A stretch of 64,000 nt of DNA from Streptomyces sp. NBC_00663 (GTDB taxonomy: Bacteria; Actinomycetota; Actinomycetes; Streptomycetales; Streptomycetaceae). The translations under genes and the position numbers were made by a program. Position 1 is the first letter of the stretch, and every line of letters begins with the position of its first letter. The notes beneath the pieces were generated by a model. The model made no database searches and had not been told where the DNA came from. It was given only the letters and a program-made list of their open reading frames with translations. The stretch covers positions 558,001-622,000 of the forward strand of contig NZ_CP109027.1 in assembly GCF_036226885.1 (NCBI RefSeq), written 5' to 3'. Positions 16,727-25,949 of the stretch are shown here, piece after piece.

Positions 16727-17233
16727 TTACGGCCGGTCGGCCGCCTCGCCGGTCGTGTCGGGCACGCACATCATGCGATGCGCCGGTACGACGGGTTCGC
16801 CGGGCAGAGGATCGAGTCCGCGCACCCGTACCGCCACGACGTCGATACCGACGTGGGATCGGCCGGGAAGCTTCGTCAGGCGCCAGCGGAAGGGCTCGGG
16901 AACGTCCTTGGCGGGCAGCTCCACCTCGGCGAGGCTGACCCATCGGTCGTAGTTGGTCGGGTAGACGCGGACGGGCATCGCGCACTGCGGACAGGTCGGC
17001 GGCTCGATCCAGGACGGGTCGTCGGGATCGGGCTCGGCTCTCGGTGCGGCGGTCGCCCCGTCGAGTCGCGCCATCTCGTTCGCGAGGATGTTCCAGCACC
17101 TCTCGCAGAGCCTGGCCATCAGATCGATCCGGCCGCGATCGCGCACGGTCTCGCCGATCGCCCCGCAGCGATGGCATAACCACCCTTGGTCCCTTGATAC
17201 CCCCATGTGTTCGATAGTGAGTGAATACGACAC
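16727..17233 (-). CDS. DUF6083-type protein with zinc-binding cysteine pairs
   Basis: Up to 168 aa. Three CxxC pairs are visible: LCHRCG, LCERCW and TCPQCAMPV, as in zinc ribbons. They are followed by the conserved PTNYDRWVSLAEVELPAKD segment and a basic strand-rich C-terminus (HRMMCVPD). This is the layout of the Streptomyces DUF6083 family, whose role is unknown. The listed start is a GTG; an in-frame ATG at 17206 follows a possible -10 (CACTAT) by 7 bases and could start a leaderless message. Downstream of the truncated adenylation gene by 69 bp on the same strand. Confidence 0.7.
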   Translation of the reverse strand: MSYSLTIEHMGVSRDQGWLCHRCGAIGETVRDRGRIDLMARLCERCWNILANEMARLDGATAAPRAEPDPDDPSWIEPPTCPQCAMPVRVYPTNYDRWVSLAEVELPAKDVPEPFRWRLTKLPGRSHVGIDVVAVRVRGLDPLPGEPVVPAHRMMCVPDTTGEAADRP

Positions 17234-17302
17234 GATTGCAGTAGAGGGCGATTCGGACGCGTCCGGTCGGTGGCCGCTCAGCCGCGCCCCACCGCCGCCG
17301 CG

Positions 17303-18646
17303 CTACCCCTTGGCGAGGCGACCGGTCACCGTGAGGGTGCCGTTCTCGGTGGAGCGTGCGACGGTGCCGGTGCGGAAGTAGCCGTCGGGGGTGACGGCGT
17401 GTGTGTTGTCGTCGGGGGCTCGGTAGTAGCCGCGCGGGGTGTGGGGCCCGCGGATGAGGAGTTCGCCGGGCGTCCCGGGTGGTACGTCCTTGTCGTCGGT
17501 GTCGACGATGCGGATCTCGTCGTCGGGCGAGAGGGGGCGGCCGTGGCCGGCGAGCGCCGCGTCGTCCGGGGCGGTCGGCGGGGTGAGGAGGAGCAGGCCT
17601 TCCGGCGTGGCGTAGAGCTGCTGCACGCGGCAGGACAGGCCGGTGCCCAGTCGGCGCGCGGTTCGTCGGTCCACGGGCGCGCCGCCCAGCTGGGCCAGTC
17701 GTAGGCTGGTCAAGTCGGCCTGGGTCTTGGGGAGTTCCTCCAGCCAGTGCCGGGCGACCGCGGGCACCACCGACGTGAAGGTGACCCGCTCCTGAGCGAT
17801 GAGGGCGAGGCACTCGGCCGGGGTCTGGTTCTCGGCCAGGACGGCCGTGCCGCCGACGGAGAGCGTGCCGAGGATGCCGGGGCAGCCGAACGTGAGGGTG
17901 AACTCGGCGGGCAGCGCGGCGAGATACACGTCGTTCTCGGTGAGCGTGATCGACTCGGCGGCGGCCCGGACCTGGTAGGTGTAGTCGTCGTGGGTGCGCG
18001 GAATCAGCCGGGGCGTCTCGGTGGTCTCGGCGGCCAGGAGGAAGAAGGCCACCTGGCCGGCGCTCTGCGCGAGGGGGCGGTCGGGTGGGGCGTCCACGGA
18101 ATCCAGCGGGAAGTAGTGGCAGCCCGACGGGTCGGTGGCGAGTCCGCCGTACGGGGAGGAGGTGCCCGGGGCCTCGTAGGTGAACACCCGCCGCAGGAAG
18201 GGCCATCGGGCCGCGATGCCCGCGGCCGTCGCCCGGTGGTCGACGCCCTCGTACATCGAGGGACCGACGTAGCCGGCGGCCTCGCTGACGTGGGCGGCAT
18301 GGGCCACCTGGGACGCGCGGTACGACAGTGGGCAGAACACGGGGATCACTCCCGCACGCATCAGCGCGAACGCCGTGACGACGAGCTCGGGGACGTGCGG
18401 CAGCTGGACGACGACCCGTTGCCCGGGGCGCAGGCCACGCAGCCGGAAGCCTGCGGCCATGCGGTCGACACGCCGGTTCAGTCGCGCGTACGTGAGGCGG
18501 GTGTCGCCCTGTACGAGCGCGGTCCGGGGGCCGTGCTCCAGGGCCCAGCCGCGCAGCAGGTCGTCCAGCGTATGACCCCGCCAGTGCCCTGCCGCCCGGT
18601 AGCGGTCCACGAACACCTCGGGCCAGGGCGTGCAGCCGTCGAGCAT
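17303..18646 (-). CDS. Truncated DhbE/EntE-like adenylation protein with degenerate P-loop
   Basis: 447 aa. The N-terminus (TPWPEVFVDRYRAAGHW) and core motif LIPRTHDDYTYQV place it with aryl-acid AMP ligases such as DhbE. Key ANL motifs are altered: the phosphate loop normally SGGTTGLPK reads AAETTETPR (about residue 203-211), the YGMAEG-like motif reads YATPEG, and the hinge TGD reads TGT. The protein stops at TVTGRLAKG, exactly at the hinge, so the roughly 110-residue C-terminal domain with the catalytic Lys is missing, and none of its sequence follows the stop in any frame. The frame is otherwise intact with good codon use and a gaaggag ribosome site. Either a degenerate enzyme or a retained pseudoenzyme. 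Confidence 0.82.
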   Translation of the reverse strand: MLDGCTPWPEVFVDRYRAAGHWRGHTLDDLLRGWALEHGPRTALVQGDTRLTYARLNRRVDRMAAGFRLRGLRPGQRVVVQLPHVPELVVTAFALMRAGVIPVFCPLSYRASQVAHAAHVSEAAGYVGPSMYEGVDHRATAAGIAARWPFLRRVFTYEAPGTSSPYGGLATDPSGCHYFPLDSVDAPPDRPLAQSAGQVAFFLLAAETTETPRLIPRTHDDYTYQVRAAAESITLTENDVYLAALPAEFTLTFGCPGILGTLSVGGTAVLAENQTPAECLALIAQERVTFTSVVPAVARHWLEELPKTQADLTSLRLAQLGGAPVDRRTARRLGTGLSCRVQQLYATPEGLLLLTPPTAPDDAALAGHGRPLSPDDEIRIVDTDDKDVPPGTPGELLIRGPHTPRGYYRAPDDNTHAVTPDGYFRTGTVARSTENGTLTVTGRLAKG

Positions 18647-18723
18647 GGAACTCCTTCGCGCTCTCGTGGGCAGGTGACCGGTCGGACCCGCCCATCGCCC
18701 AGAGGGCCAGGGCGAGCGCGGCC

Positions 18724-18736
18724 ACTGACGGTCAGT
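18724..18736. promoter_or_regulatory. Palindrome upstream of the adenylation-like gene
   Basis: ACTGAC-G-GTCAGT is a perfect 6-bp inverted repeat about 78 bp upstream of the adenylation-like gene start. It resembles a TetR-type operator half-site arrangement, though no TetR gene is adjacent. Only the symmetry is observed; function is inferred. Confidence 0.45.
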
Positions 18737-18840
18737 CTTTCCGCACCACGCCGGCTCCTCGTACTGGCAGAACCCACGAAGATCCGCACCGCGCCCCGGT
18801 CACGTCCACCAACAACTCGCCCACCCGACAGGCGCCCCGC

Positions 18841-19995
18841 TCACCAGCTGACCCCGGCCGCCACCGGCAGATGGTCGCTGCCGGTGGCCGGCAGCACCCA
18901 TGAGCTCTTCGGCTCCATTCCCCTGACCAGGATCTGGTCGATCCGTGCCACCGGGAAGTTCGCCGGCCAGCTGAAGCCGAAACCGTCCCCGGCCGCCTCC
19001 TGGGCCGAGCGGAGCCGCGAGGTGAGGCCGGACAACGCGCGGTCGTCGGTGGTGCCGTTCAGGTCGCCGAGCAGCACCAGGCGCCGGCTGCGGTCGGCGG
19101 CGACGACCTCGCCGAGCGCCCGCGCGCCCCGGTCCCGTGAGTCGGTCCAGAAACCTCCCCTGGGCATGAGGCGTACGGAACCGAGGTGGGCCACGTACAC
19201 CGTCAGCGGACCCTGGTCGGTGGTCACCGTGGTGCGCAGCGCCCGGGTGTAGCCCAACTTCTCGTCGGCGGACTTGGCGTCGCCGAGCGGTCCGGCGTCC
19301 TGCTCGATGTCGACCGTCCTGGTGTCGGACAGGGGCAGCCTGCTCCACAGTCCGACCGTGCCCCGCACCGTGTGGTGGGGGTAGGCCGTCGCCAGTTCCT
19401 TCTCGTACGTGCCGCGGTCCTGTTCGGTCAGCTCCTCCAACGCCAGCACGTCCGCCCCGGACGCGGCCAGGTCGCGGGCGGTCGCGGCCGGGTCGGGGTT
19501 GTCGGCGCCGACGTTGTGGCTCACGAGGGTGAGGTCGGCGCCGGAGTGGGACTTGTCGACGAGCAGCCCGCCGTAGAGGTTCAGCCACACGGTCACCGGC
19601 AGCAGCAGCGCGACCACCGCGGAGGCGGAGCGGCGCCACAGCGCCCCGGTGAGCAGCAGCGGGACGAACAGCCCGCACCACGGCAGGAACGTCTCCACCA
19701 GACTGCCGAGGCTGCCGCGGTCCGTGATCTGCCCGTGGCACAGCATGACCAGGCCCAGCAGCAGCGCCAGGACCGCGAGCACCGGGCCGCGCTTCCAGGG
19801 CCCCGGCCGGGACCCGAGACGGATCACCCGGCGGACGCCCGCGAGCCGACCACCGGAGCCCGGCCCCGCCCGTCCGACCGCCTTCTCGCGGGTCTCCTCC
19901 CCTCCGGTCTGCGCTTCTCCGGTCTGCGCCTCTCCGGTGTGCTCCGCCGGGTCGACCTGCACCGTCGTCGTCTGTCCTCGCTCACCGCCGATCAC
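18841..19995 (-). CDS. VanJ-like membrane-bound EEP-family phosphatase
   Basis: 384 aa from a GTG with gagga 8 bases upstream. A cytoplasmic N-tail with the repeat TGEAQTGEAQTGG is followed by three membrane helices (VLAVLALLLGLVMLC, LPWCGLFVPLLLTGAL, VVALLLPVTVWLNLYGG) and an extracytoplasmic EEP domain with all active-site motifs: SHNVGADN, VLALEELTE, VLLGDLNGT and GSDHLPV. This is the layout of Streptomyces VanJ, reported to confer teicoplanin resistance and linked to undecaprenyl pyrophosphate recycling. It is divergent from a VanR/VanS-like pair, as expected for an envelope-stress module, but no vanHAX genes are in the window. VanJ-like is an inference from topology, motifs and context. 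Confidence 0.75.
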   Translation of the reverse strand: MIGGERGQTTTVQVDPAEHTGEAQTGEAQTGGEETREKAVGRAGPGSGGRLAGVRRVIRLGSRPGPWKRGPVLAVLALLLGLVMLCHGQITDRGSLGSLVETFLPWCGLFVPLLLTGALWRRSASAVVALLLPVTVWLNLYGGLLVDKSHSGADLTLVSHNVGADNPDPAATARDLAASGADVLALEELTEQDRGTYEKELATAYPHHTVRGTVGLWSRLPLSDTRTVDIEQDAGPLGDAKSADEKLGYTRALRTTVTTDQGPLTVYVAHLGSVRLMPRGGFWTDSRDRGARALGEVVAADRSRRLVLLGDLNGTTDDRALSGLTSRLRSAQEAAGDGFGFSWPANFPVARIDQILVRGMEPKSSWVLPATGSDHLPVAAGVSW

Positions 19996-20154
19996 TGCTG
20001 CGTCCTCGGGTCCTGCGTGGGGTCGGCGTACATCCGCGGGCAGCCTCGGCCGAGCCGGTGGTTCCGGTGGCTCTCTGTCGTCCTCGCCGATGGTGGAGTT
20101 CGCGTCATACGGCCAGTGAAGGCGGTGCGGTGTTGCCGGTGCGTATGCAGTTTT

Positions 20155-20188
20155 CGATATGCCGACGATATGTGTCGGCTCGTAGCCT
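20155..20188 (+). promoter_or_regulatory. Direct-repeat site and -10 element before response-regulator gene
   Basis: CGATATG occurs twice (20155-20161 and 20166-20172), 11 bp apart, about one helical turn. This is typical of OmpR-family binding. The second copy lies inside an inverted repeat GCCGAC/GTCGGC (20161-20179). TAGCCT at 20183-20188 is 7 bases before the ATG, placing a transcript start near the start codon. An autoregulated promoter is inferred. Confidence 0.5.
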
Positions 20189-20195
20189 GGAGAGC

Positions 20196-20859
<664 letters not shown>

Positions 20860-20867
<8 letters not shown>

Positions 20868-21942
20868 GCGGCCCGGGCTGAGCGTCCGGCTCAAGCTCAC
20901 CCTGAGCTACGCCGGCTTCCTCATGGTCGCCGGCGCCCTGCTGCTCGCCGCCATCGGGTACTTCCTCCTGGACCAGGGGTGGCTTCAGACCACCGAGCAG
21001 GGGGCGTGGAGAGCCACCCCGGGCACCGCCTTCGTGCGCGGTTTCGCCCCGATGGCGGTCACGGTCATGGCGTTTCTCCTGGTCTTCGGCCTCGTCGGAG
21101 GATGGCTCCTCGCCGGCCGCATGCTCGCCCCCCTGGACCGCATCACCCACGCCACCCGCACGGCCGCGGCGGGGTCGCTCGCGCACCGCATCCGGCTGCC
21201 CGGACCCCAGGACGAGTTCCGCGAACTCGCCGACGCCTTCGACGCGATGCTCGCCCGGCTCGAAGCCCACGTCGCCGAGCAGCGCAGATTCGCCGCCAAC
21301 GCCTCGCACGAACTGCGCACCCCACTTGCCATCTCGAAGACACTCCTCGACGTGGCCCGCACCGACCCGGGCCACGACCGCGACGAGATCATCGACCGCC
21401 TCCACGCCGTCAACACCCGGGCGATCGACCTCACGGAGGCGCTGTTGCTGCTCAGCCGCGCCGAGCAGCGGTCCTTCACCCGCGAGCGGGTCGACCTGTC
21501 CCTCATCGCGGAGGAGGCCACCGAGACGCTTCTGCCCCTCGCGGAAAAGCGCGGCGTCACCCTCGAGACCTCCGGCGACATCGCCCCCGCGACCGGCTCG
21601 GAAACGCTCCTGCTCCAGCTGACCATGAACCTCGTGCACAACGCGATCATCCACAACCTGCCCGAGGGGGGCACGGTACGGGTCACGACCGGCGTCCGCC
21701 CCGGATCGGTGCTGCTCACGGTCGAGAACACCGGCGGGCACCTCGCCCTGGACCTCGTCCCCACCCTCACCGAGCCCTTCCGACGCGGCACCGACCGCGT
21801 CCACACCGACCACGCGGGCGTCGGCCTCGGCCTCGCCATCGTCAAGACGATCACCGAGGCCCATGACGGCACCCTGACCCTCACACCGCGCTCCAGCGGC
21901 GGGATCCGCGTCACCGTGGAACTGCCGGCGCCCCCTCCATGA
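20860..21942 (+). CDS. VanS-like sensor histidine kinase
   Basis: 360 aa from a GTG at 20860 that overlaps the regulator stop by 8 bases. Two membrane helices (SYAGFLMVAGALLLAAIGYF and PMAVTVMAFLLVFGLVGGWL) flank a short external loop of about 30 residues, so the sensor is small, like VanS. Then a HAMP linker (LAPLDRITHATRTAAAG), the H-box ASHELRTPLA, N-box NLVHNAIIHN, and ATP-lid VENTGG and GVGLGLAIVKTI. All catalytic boxes are intact. In VanS-type systems the kinase responds to glycopeptides or envelope damage; the actual signal here is not known. Confidence 0.9.
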
Positions 21943-21978
21943 GGAGGGCCCGACCGGGGCGAGCCGCTCGTCCCGCCG

Positions 21979-21996
21979 TTCGAACAGGATCGAATC
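21979..21996. promoter_or_regulatory. LysR-type box upstream of NTF2-like/PLP operon
   Basis: TTCGA-ACAGGA-TCGAA is an inverted repeat with the T-N11-A layout of LysR boxes, about 90 bp before the NTF2-like start. The 13-mer ACAGGATCGAATC within it (21984-21996) recurs at 24573-24585 upstream of the LysR gene. A shared binding site is inferred. Confidence 0.55.
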
Positions 21997-22083
21997 CCTT
22001 GCCGCCCGCCCCGGATCGGCGCCTCATAGGAGGCTGGCGGACATCCCATGCCCCCTGAGCACGGACCAGTGAGGACGGCACCC

Positions 22084-22488
22084 ATGGCAGCAGAGTCACC
22101 GACACAGACCGTGCAACGCCTGTTCCCGCTGCTCGCCGAAGGCAAGAGCGCGGAGGCCGCGGCGCTGTTCGCCGACTCGGTGTCGTTCTCCGTCCCGCAC
22201 CCGCCGGGCATTCCCTGGGTGCCGAAGGTCGACTCGGCGGACGGCATGCGGACGTTCTTCGAGTTGCTCAAGGCCCATGTGCGGGCCAAGGAGTTCGAGC
22301 TGCGTCAGGTCATCGCCGAGGGCGACGACGTGGTGTTGACCGGGCGCATGGTCTCCGAGATCAGGAAGACGGGCCGGGACATCGACACCGCGTTCGCCCT
22401 GCACACCACGGTCCGGGACGGGCGGATCACCCGCTACCACCTCTACGAGGACACCTACGCCGTCGCCCAGGCCTGGTTCGGCACCTGA
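22084..22488 (+). CDS. NTF2-like (SnoaL-type) protein
   Basis: 134 aa. The ATG at 22084 is preferred over one at 22048 because gaggac lies 8 bases before it. The fold pattern is N-terminal helix TVQRLFPLLAEGKSAEAAALF, substrate-pocket strand VSFSVPHPPG, helix MRTFFELLKAHVRAKEF, and strands FELRQVIAEGDDVVLTGRMV and FALHTTVRDGRITRYHLYED. Members bind or isomerise small hydrophobic molecules; a specific reaction cannot be named. The PLP-enzyme gene follows after 26 bp on the same strand, suggesting an operon. Confidence 0.78.
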   Translation: MAAESPTQTVQRLFPLLAEGKSAEAAALFADSVSFSVPHPPGIPWVPKVDSADGMRTFFELLKAHVRAKEFELRQVIAEGDDVVLTGRMVSEIRKTGRDIDTAFALHTTVRDGRITRYHLYEDTYAVAQAWFGT

Positions 22489-22514
22489 GAGTGCGCTCGC
22501 TACGCTCGGGCGCC

Positions 22515-23546
22515 ATGCGGCAGACACGGCTCGACACCGACCGGATCCGCGCGGCTCGCCAGGTGATCGACCCGGCGTTCCTCGACACCCCGCTGTACCG
22601 CTGCGAGGCGCTGGAGCCCGGGCTCGGCTGCGCGGTGAGCATCAAACTGGAGACGGCGAACCCGGTCCGCAGCTTCAAGGGCCGCGGCACCGAGCTGGTC
22701 GCGAGCCGGCTCGCCGAGGACGGGCCACGGGCCGTGGTGTGCGCCAGCGCGGGCAACCTCGGCCAGGCCCTCGCCTGGTCCGCTCGCGGCCGTGGCCTCG
22801 ACGTCACCGTCGTGGCGTCGCGCTTTGCGACCGAGGCCAAGCTCGACCGTGTCCGCGCGCTGGGCGCCCGGCTGGAGTTGGTCGACGGTGACCACGAAAC
22901 GGCGCGTGAGCGGGCGGCGGCCCTCGCACGGCACGACGGCATCCGGCTGCTCGAGGACAGTCTCGACCTGGAGACCTGCGAGGGCGCGGCGACCATCGGC
23001 CTGGAACTCGTGGACCGCCCCGCCGCGGTCCCGCCGTACGACGCCGTCCTGGTCGCGCTCGGCGGCGGGGCCATGGCCACCGGCGTCGGTCATGTGCTCA
23101 AGGCCCTCGCCCCCGGGGTCGAGGTGATCTGCGTGCAGCCGCAGGGGGCGCCCGCACTGACCTTGTCGTGGCGGGCCCGGCAGGTCGTCACCACCGACGC
23201 GACCGAGACCATCGCCGACGGTGTCGCCGGCCGGTTCCCCATCCCCTCCGTCCTGGACGACCTCCTCCTGGTCGCCGACGACGCCGTCCTGGTCCGGGAG
23301 CCGTCGATCATCGCCGGGATGCGGCTGCTCCTCCACCACGCCGGTCTCGTCGTCGAACCGTCGGCCGCGCTCGGCATCGCGGCCATCCTGGAGGACCGCG
23401 CACGCTTCGCCGGCCGGCATGTGGTGACGATCGTGTGCGGCAGCAACGTCGACATGGGCTCCTACCACCGCTGGATCGGCGCGCCCCCGCAGCGGGGTGC
23501 CGCCACCTTGCTCAGGTCGGATCGCGGTGGGCGGGCGGAGCGTTGA
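22515..23546 (+). CDS. PLP-dependent threonine/serine dehydratase-like enzyme
   Basis: 343 aa, fold type II. The Schiff-base Lys is in VRSFKGRG, the phosphate-binding and substrate loops in CASAGNLGQALAW, and the Gly-rich PLP phosphate cup in VALGGGAMATG; a late VCGSNVD provides the usual pyridine-N contact. These features fit threonine ammonia-lyase or related amino-acid lyases without an ACT domain. A GTG at 22491 is an alternative start; neither start has a strong ribosome site, as expected for a coupled second gene. The last 35 bp overlap the convergent LysR gene. The substrate is not determined. Confidence 0.85.
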   Translation: MRQTRLDTDRIRAARQVIDPAFLDTPLYRCEALEPGLGCAVSIKLETANPVRSFKGRGTELVASRLAEDGPRAVVCASAGNLGQALAWSARGRGLDVTVVASRFATEAKLDRVRALGARLELVDGDHETARERAAALARHDGIRLLEDSLDLETCEGAATIGLELVDRPAAVPPYDAVLVALGGGAMATGVGHVLKALAPGVEVICVQPQGAPALTLSWRARQVVTTDATETIADGVAGRFPIPSVLDDLLLVADDAVLVREPSIIAGMRLLLHHAGLVVEPSAALGIAAILEDRARFAGRHVVTIVCGSNVDMGSYHRWIGAPPQRGAATLLRSDRGGRAER

Positions 23547-24504
23547 CGTCCGGGGCCGCTGTGTCCGGTTCGGCGTTCCGCGCCTCGTGCAGGACCTGGC
23601 GGGCCACTTCGCGCAGCGCGGACACGGCGGGCTTGTCCCGGTTCTCAGGGAGCCAGGCGAGTTCGGCTGTCGAGACGCCCAGCTCCGGGACGTCGACGTA
23701 GGTGAGGCCGGCCCGTGGGTACAGGCGGCGGGCCGCTGCGGGCAGGAAGGTGATCGCCTGCTGCTGGGTGACGGCGAGGACCATGCTCTCGGTGTCCCTG
23801 ACGACCGGGCCGAAGCGGACCCGCGTACCGTCCGGGCGCGGATTGACCGTGAGGTGGTCCCACCACGAGCGCGGCACCTCCGGGGGCATGTCGACGACGA
23901 CACGGTCCGCGAGCTGGGCGAGGGTGAGCACGTCCCGGTCGGCGAGCGGGTCGTCGGCGGGCAGACAGACCACGCGTGTCTCCGTGGCCAGGTGCAGGGA
24001 CTGGATGCCCGGGGGCAGCGGGCCGCGGAGGAAGGCCGCGTCGACCTCGCCGGTGCTCAGCTTGCTGAACATGTCGACGAAGGACAGATTGCGGACCTCT
24101 GTCTCCAAGTCGGCGTGCGCGCCACGGAGTCGGGCGAGGATGGCCTGGGCGTAGGGCATGGCGGCCTCGGCGCCGAGGCTGCCGATCCGCAGCCGGCCGC
24201 GGGTCGTACCGGCGTGGATGTCGGCGGCCTGGAGCAGCCGGGCCATGGCGTCGACCACCGCCCTCGCCTCCTGGGCGAGGGCCTGGCCGGCGGCGGTGAG
24301 CCGTACCGCCCGGCCGCCGCGTTCGACGAGTTCGACATCCAACCGCCGTTCCAGCGACCTGATCTGCTGACTGAACGCGGGCTGGGTGACATAGACCCGC
24401 GCGGCGGCTCTCCCGAAGTGGAGTTCCTCCGCGAGGACGAGCAGCAGCCGGAGTTGGTGAAGGCTCGGTTCGCGCGTGGCACCAACCCCACGACCAGGTC
24501 TCAT
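23512..24504 (-). CDS. LysR-family transcriptional regulator
   Basis: 330 aa from the ATG at 24504; an upstream extension of the frame is not LysR-like. N-terminal winged helix: LHQLRLLLVLAEELHFGRAA, RVYVTQPAFSQQIRSLERRL, DVELVERGGRAVRLTAAG. The C-terminal effector domain has periplasmic-binding-protein folds with LRIGSLGAEAAMPY and LSTGEVDAAFLRGPLPPG. It is convergent with the PLP-enzyme gene, overlapping its end by 35 bp. The shared 13-mer upstream of this gene and of the NTF2-like gene suggests it controls that operon and itself. Confidence 0.9.
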   Translation of the reverse strand: MRPGRGVGATREPSLHQLRLLLVLAEELHFGRAAARVYVTQPAFSQQIRSLERRLDVELVERGGRAVRLTAAGQALAQEARAVVDAMARLLQAADIHAGTTRGRLRIGSLGAEAAMPYAQAILARLRGAHADLETEVRNLSFVDMFSKLSTGEVDAAFLRGPLPPGIQSLHLATETRVVCLPADDPLADRDVLTLAQLADRVVVDMPPEVPRSWWDHLTVNPRPDGTRVRFGPVVRDTESMVLAVTQQQAITFLPAAARRLYPRAGLTYVDVPELGVSTAELAWLPENRDKPAVSALREVARQVLHEARNAEPDTAAPDVNAPPAHRDPT

Positions 24505-24572
24505 ACAGGGAAGTTTATCGAGCGGGAGCCGATCCTCTCCGGCGACGATCTTCCGGTCCCGGAGCGGTCTGG

Positions 24573-24585
24573 ACAGGATCGAATC
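24573..24585. promoter_or_regulatory. Second copy of LysR-box 13-mer
   Basis: ACAGGATCGAATC is repeated exactly from 21984-21996. It lies 69 bp upstream of the LysR start, in the 217-bp gap shared with the divergent winged-helix gene. The left half of the inverted repeat is degenerate here (CTGGA instead of TTCGA). Confidence 0.5.
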
Positions 24586-24721
24586 AGTCGCCGGGCCGGC
24601 CCGGAGCCCGAGCGGCCCTTGCCGCCGAGGGGTCGGCAAGGGGGCCGGTGTCGCTGCCCGGTCCGGCGACCCGAGCAGCACCGCGCTGATCGGGTGCCCC
24701 CACCACCCTTGAGGAACGCCC

Positions 24722-25717
24722 TTGCTTCGCATCCACTTCGACTGGAGCGATCTACAGAACGTGCGGATCGCCCGGCAACCCGACCCACTGTGGGAGTTGA
24801 TGTGCGCGATCTGCCGCTGGCAGACACACCAAGGACCACTGACATTCGGACACTGGCGCAGAGAGACCACCGAGCGGCTGACCCACGACGTCCGGGCCGC
24901 ACACGCGTTGCGCACCCTGCGGACGTACGTCCCGACCTCCGGATACATTCCCGACTTCCTCACGCCCACGGTCACGGGTGAGGGGCTGGACGCCGGCCTG
25001 GAGGCCGTCCGGGCGACACCGCGTGACCGGCTGACGCTCGAACTGACCAGGCTCGCCGGTTCGACGCGCTTCCCACGACGGGTGAGAGGCCTGTACGAGC
25101 CGACCTTCGGTTCGCTCATGCTCGTGGCGGACGTCATGCGGCACTCGTTCCGCACGCTCCTGGAACCGTACTGGGAGCAGGTGCGGTCCGCGGTGAGCGA
25201 CGACATCTCCCTGCGCACACGGACACTGCTGGACGGCGGGACCGCCGCCCTCCTCGGCGGTCTGCGTCCGTTCGCCCGCTGGAACCCGCCGTACCTCGAC
25301 GTCGACTATCCCGTCGACCGGGAGTTACGTCTGGAGGGCCGCGGACTGATGCTCGTGCCCTCCTTCTTCTGCTGGCGCAGGCCCACGGCCCTCGCGGACC
25401 CCGGGCTCGATCCGGTGCTCGTCTACCCCGTCACCAAGCAGCCGATCGAGATCCTGCGCACCGGTGGGGAACGCCTGGACCGGCTGCTGGGCCGGACCCG
25501 CACCGCCGTCCTCGTCGACGTGGCGGGCCATCACGTCCGTACGACGACCGAGGTGGCGGTGTCCCTGGGACTGGCGCCCGCCAGCGCGAGCTATCAGATC
25601 GGTGTGCTGCGCGGGGCGGGCCTGATCGTGAGCCGCCGCGACGGAAAACACGTGGCGCACTCGGCCACGCCCCTGGCCCACAGTCTGCTGGCCGGCACCG
25701 GGGCGACGATTCGATGA
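24722..25717 (+). CDS. Winged-helix (ArsR-like) transcriptional regulator
   Basis: 331 aa from a TTG start, decided by gagga about 7 bases upstream; no better start is near. The N-terminal 240 residues match a common Streptomyces regulator type with a conserved opening (LRIHFDWSDLQNVRIARQPD) and a central PSFFCWRRPTALADP segment. The C-terminal part is a winged helix: LDRLLGRTRTAVLVDVAG, TTTEVAVSLGLAPASASYQI, GVLRGAGLIVSRRDGKHVAH. No metal-binding Cys pair is evident. It is followed after 73 bp by a tiny exported peptide gene on the same strand; the proximity may be functional. Confidence 0.82.
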   Translation: MLRIHFDWSDLQNVRIARQPDPLWELMCAICRWQTHQGPLTFGHWRRETTERLTHDVRAAHALRTLRTYVPTSGYIPDFLTPTVTGEGLDAGLEAVRATPRDRLTLELTRLAGSTRFPRRVRGLYEPTFGSLMLVADVMRHSFRTLLEPYWEQVRSAVSDDISLRTRTLLDGGTAALLGGLRPFARWNPPYLDVDYPVDRELRLEGRGLMLVPSFFCWRRPTALADPGLDPVLVYPVTKQPIEILRTGGERLDRLLGRTRTAVLVDVAGHHVRTTTEVAVSLGLAPASASYQIGVLRGAGLIVSRRDGKHVAHSATPLAHSLLAGTGATIR

Positions 25718-25790
25718 CCGTCGAAAGCATGGCCACGCCCGGGGGACTGTGCCAACGTCCCTGTGACCAGCGAGAGAACAGGGGAAACGC

Positions 25791-25949
25791 ATGAACCTCC
25801 GCAAGCGTGTGCTGACCGTGGTGTTCCTGACGGCCACCGCTCTGGGAGCTCTCGGTGCACCGGCCATGGCCGCGCCCATGCCCTGGGAGACCAGCGGGAC
25901 ACCCACGACGGGCGTCACCGTGCAGTGCGGCGATCCCTGCTACCAGTAA
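25791..25949 (+). CDS. Small exported peptide (52 aa)
   Basis: A short gene easily missed by gene callers. ATG 25791 follows aggggaaa by 5 bases. The product starts MNLRKRVLTVVFLTATALG, a textbook signal peptide (basic n-region, hydrophobic core), with an AMA cleavage motif near residue 28. The predicted mature part is about 25 residues (APMPWETSGTPTTG, then VTVQCGDPCYQ), with a two-Cys C-terminus that could form a tight disulfide loop. Codon use matches real Streptomyces genes in the signal part. No homologue is recognised. Possible roles are signal, toxin or surface peptide; none can be chosen. Confidence 0.72.
   Translation: MNLRKRVLTVVFLTATALGALGAPAMAAPMPWETSGTPTTGVTVQCGDPCYQ

Noticed and set aside
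21976..22002. tRNA T-arm-like sequence (GTTCGAA... GAATCC)
   Set aside because: No acceptor, D or anticodon stems nearby; better explained by the LysR-type inverted repeat.
23497..24981. Plus-strand open frame of 494 codons
   Set aside because: Antisense to the LysR gene, which has clear helix-turn-helix and effector motifs.
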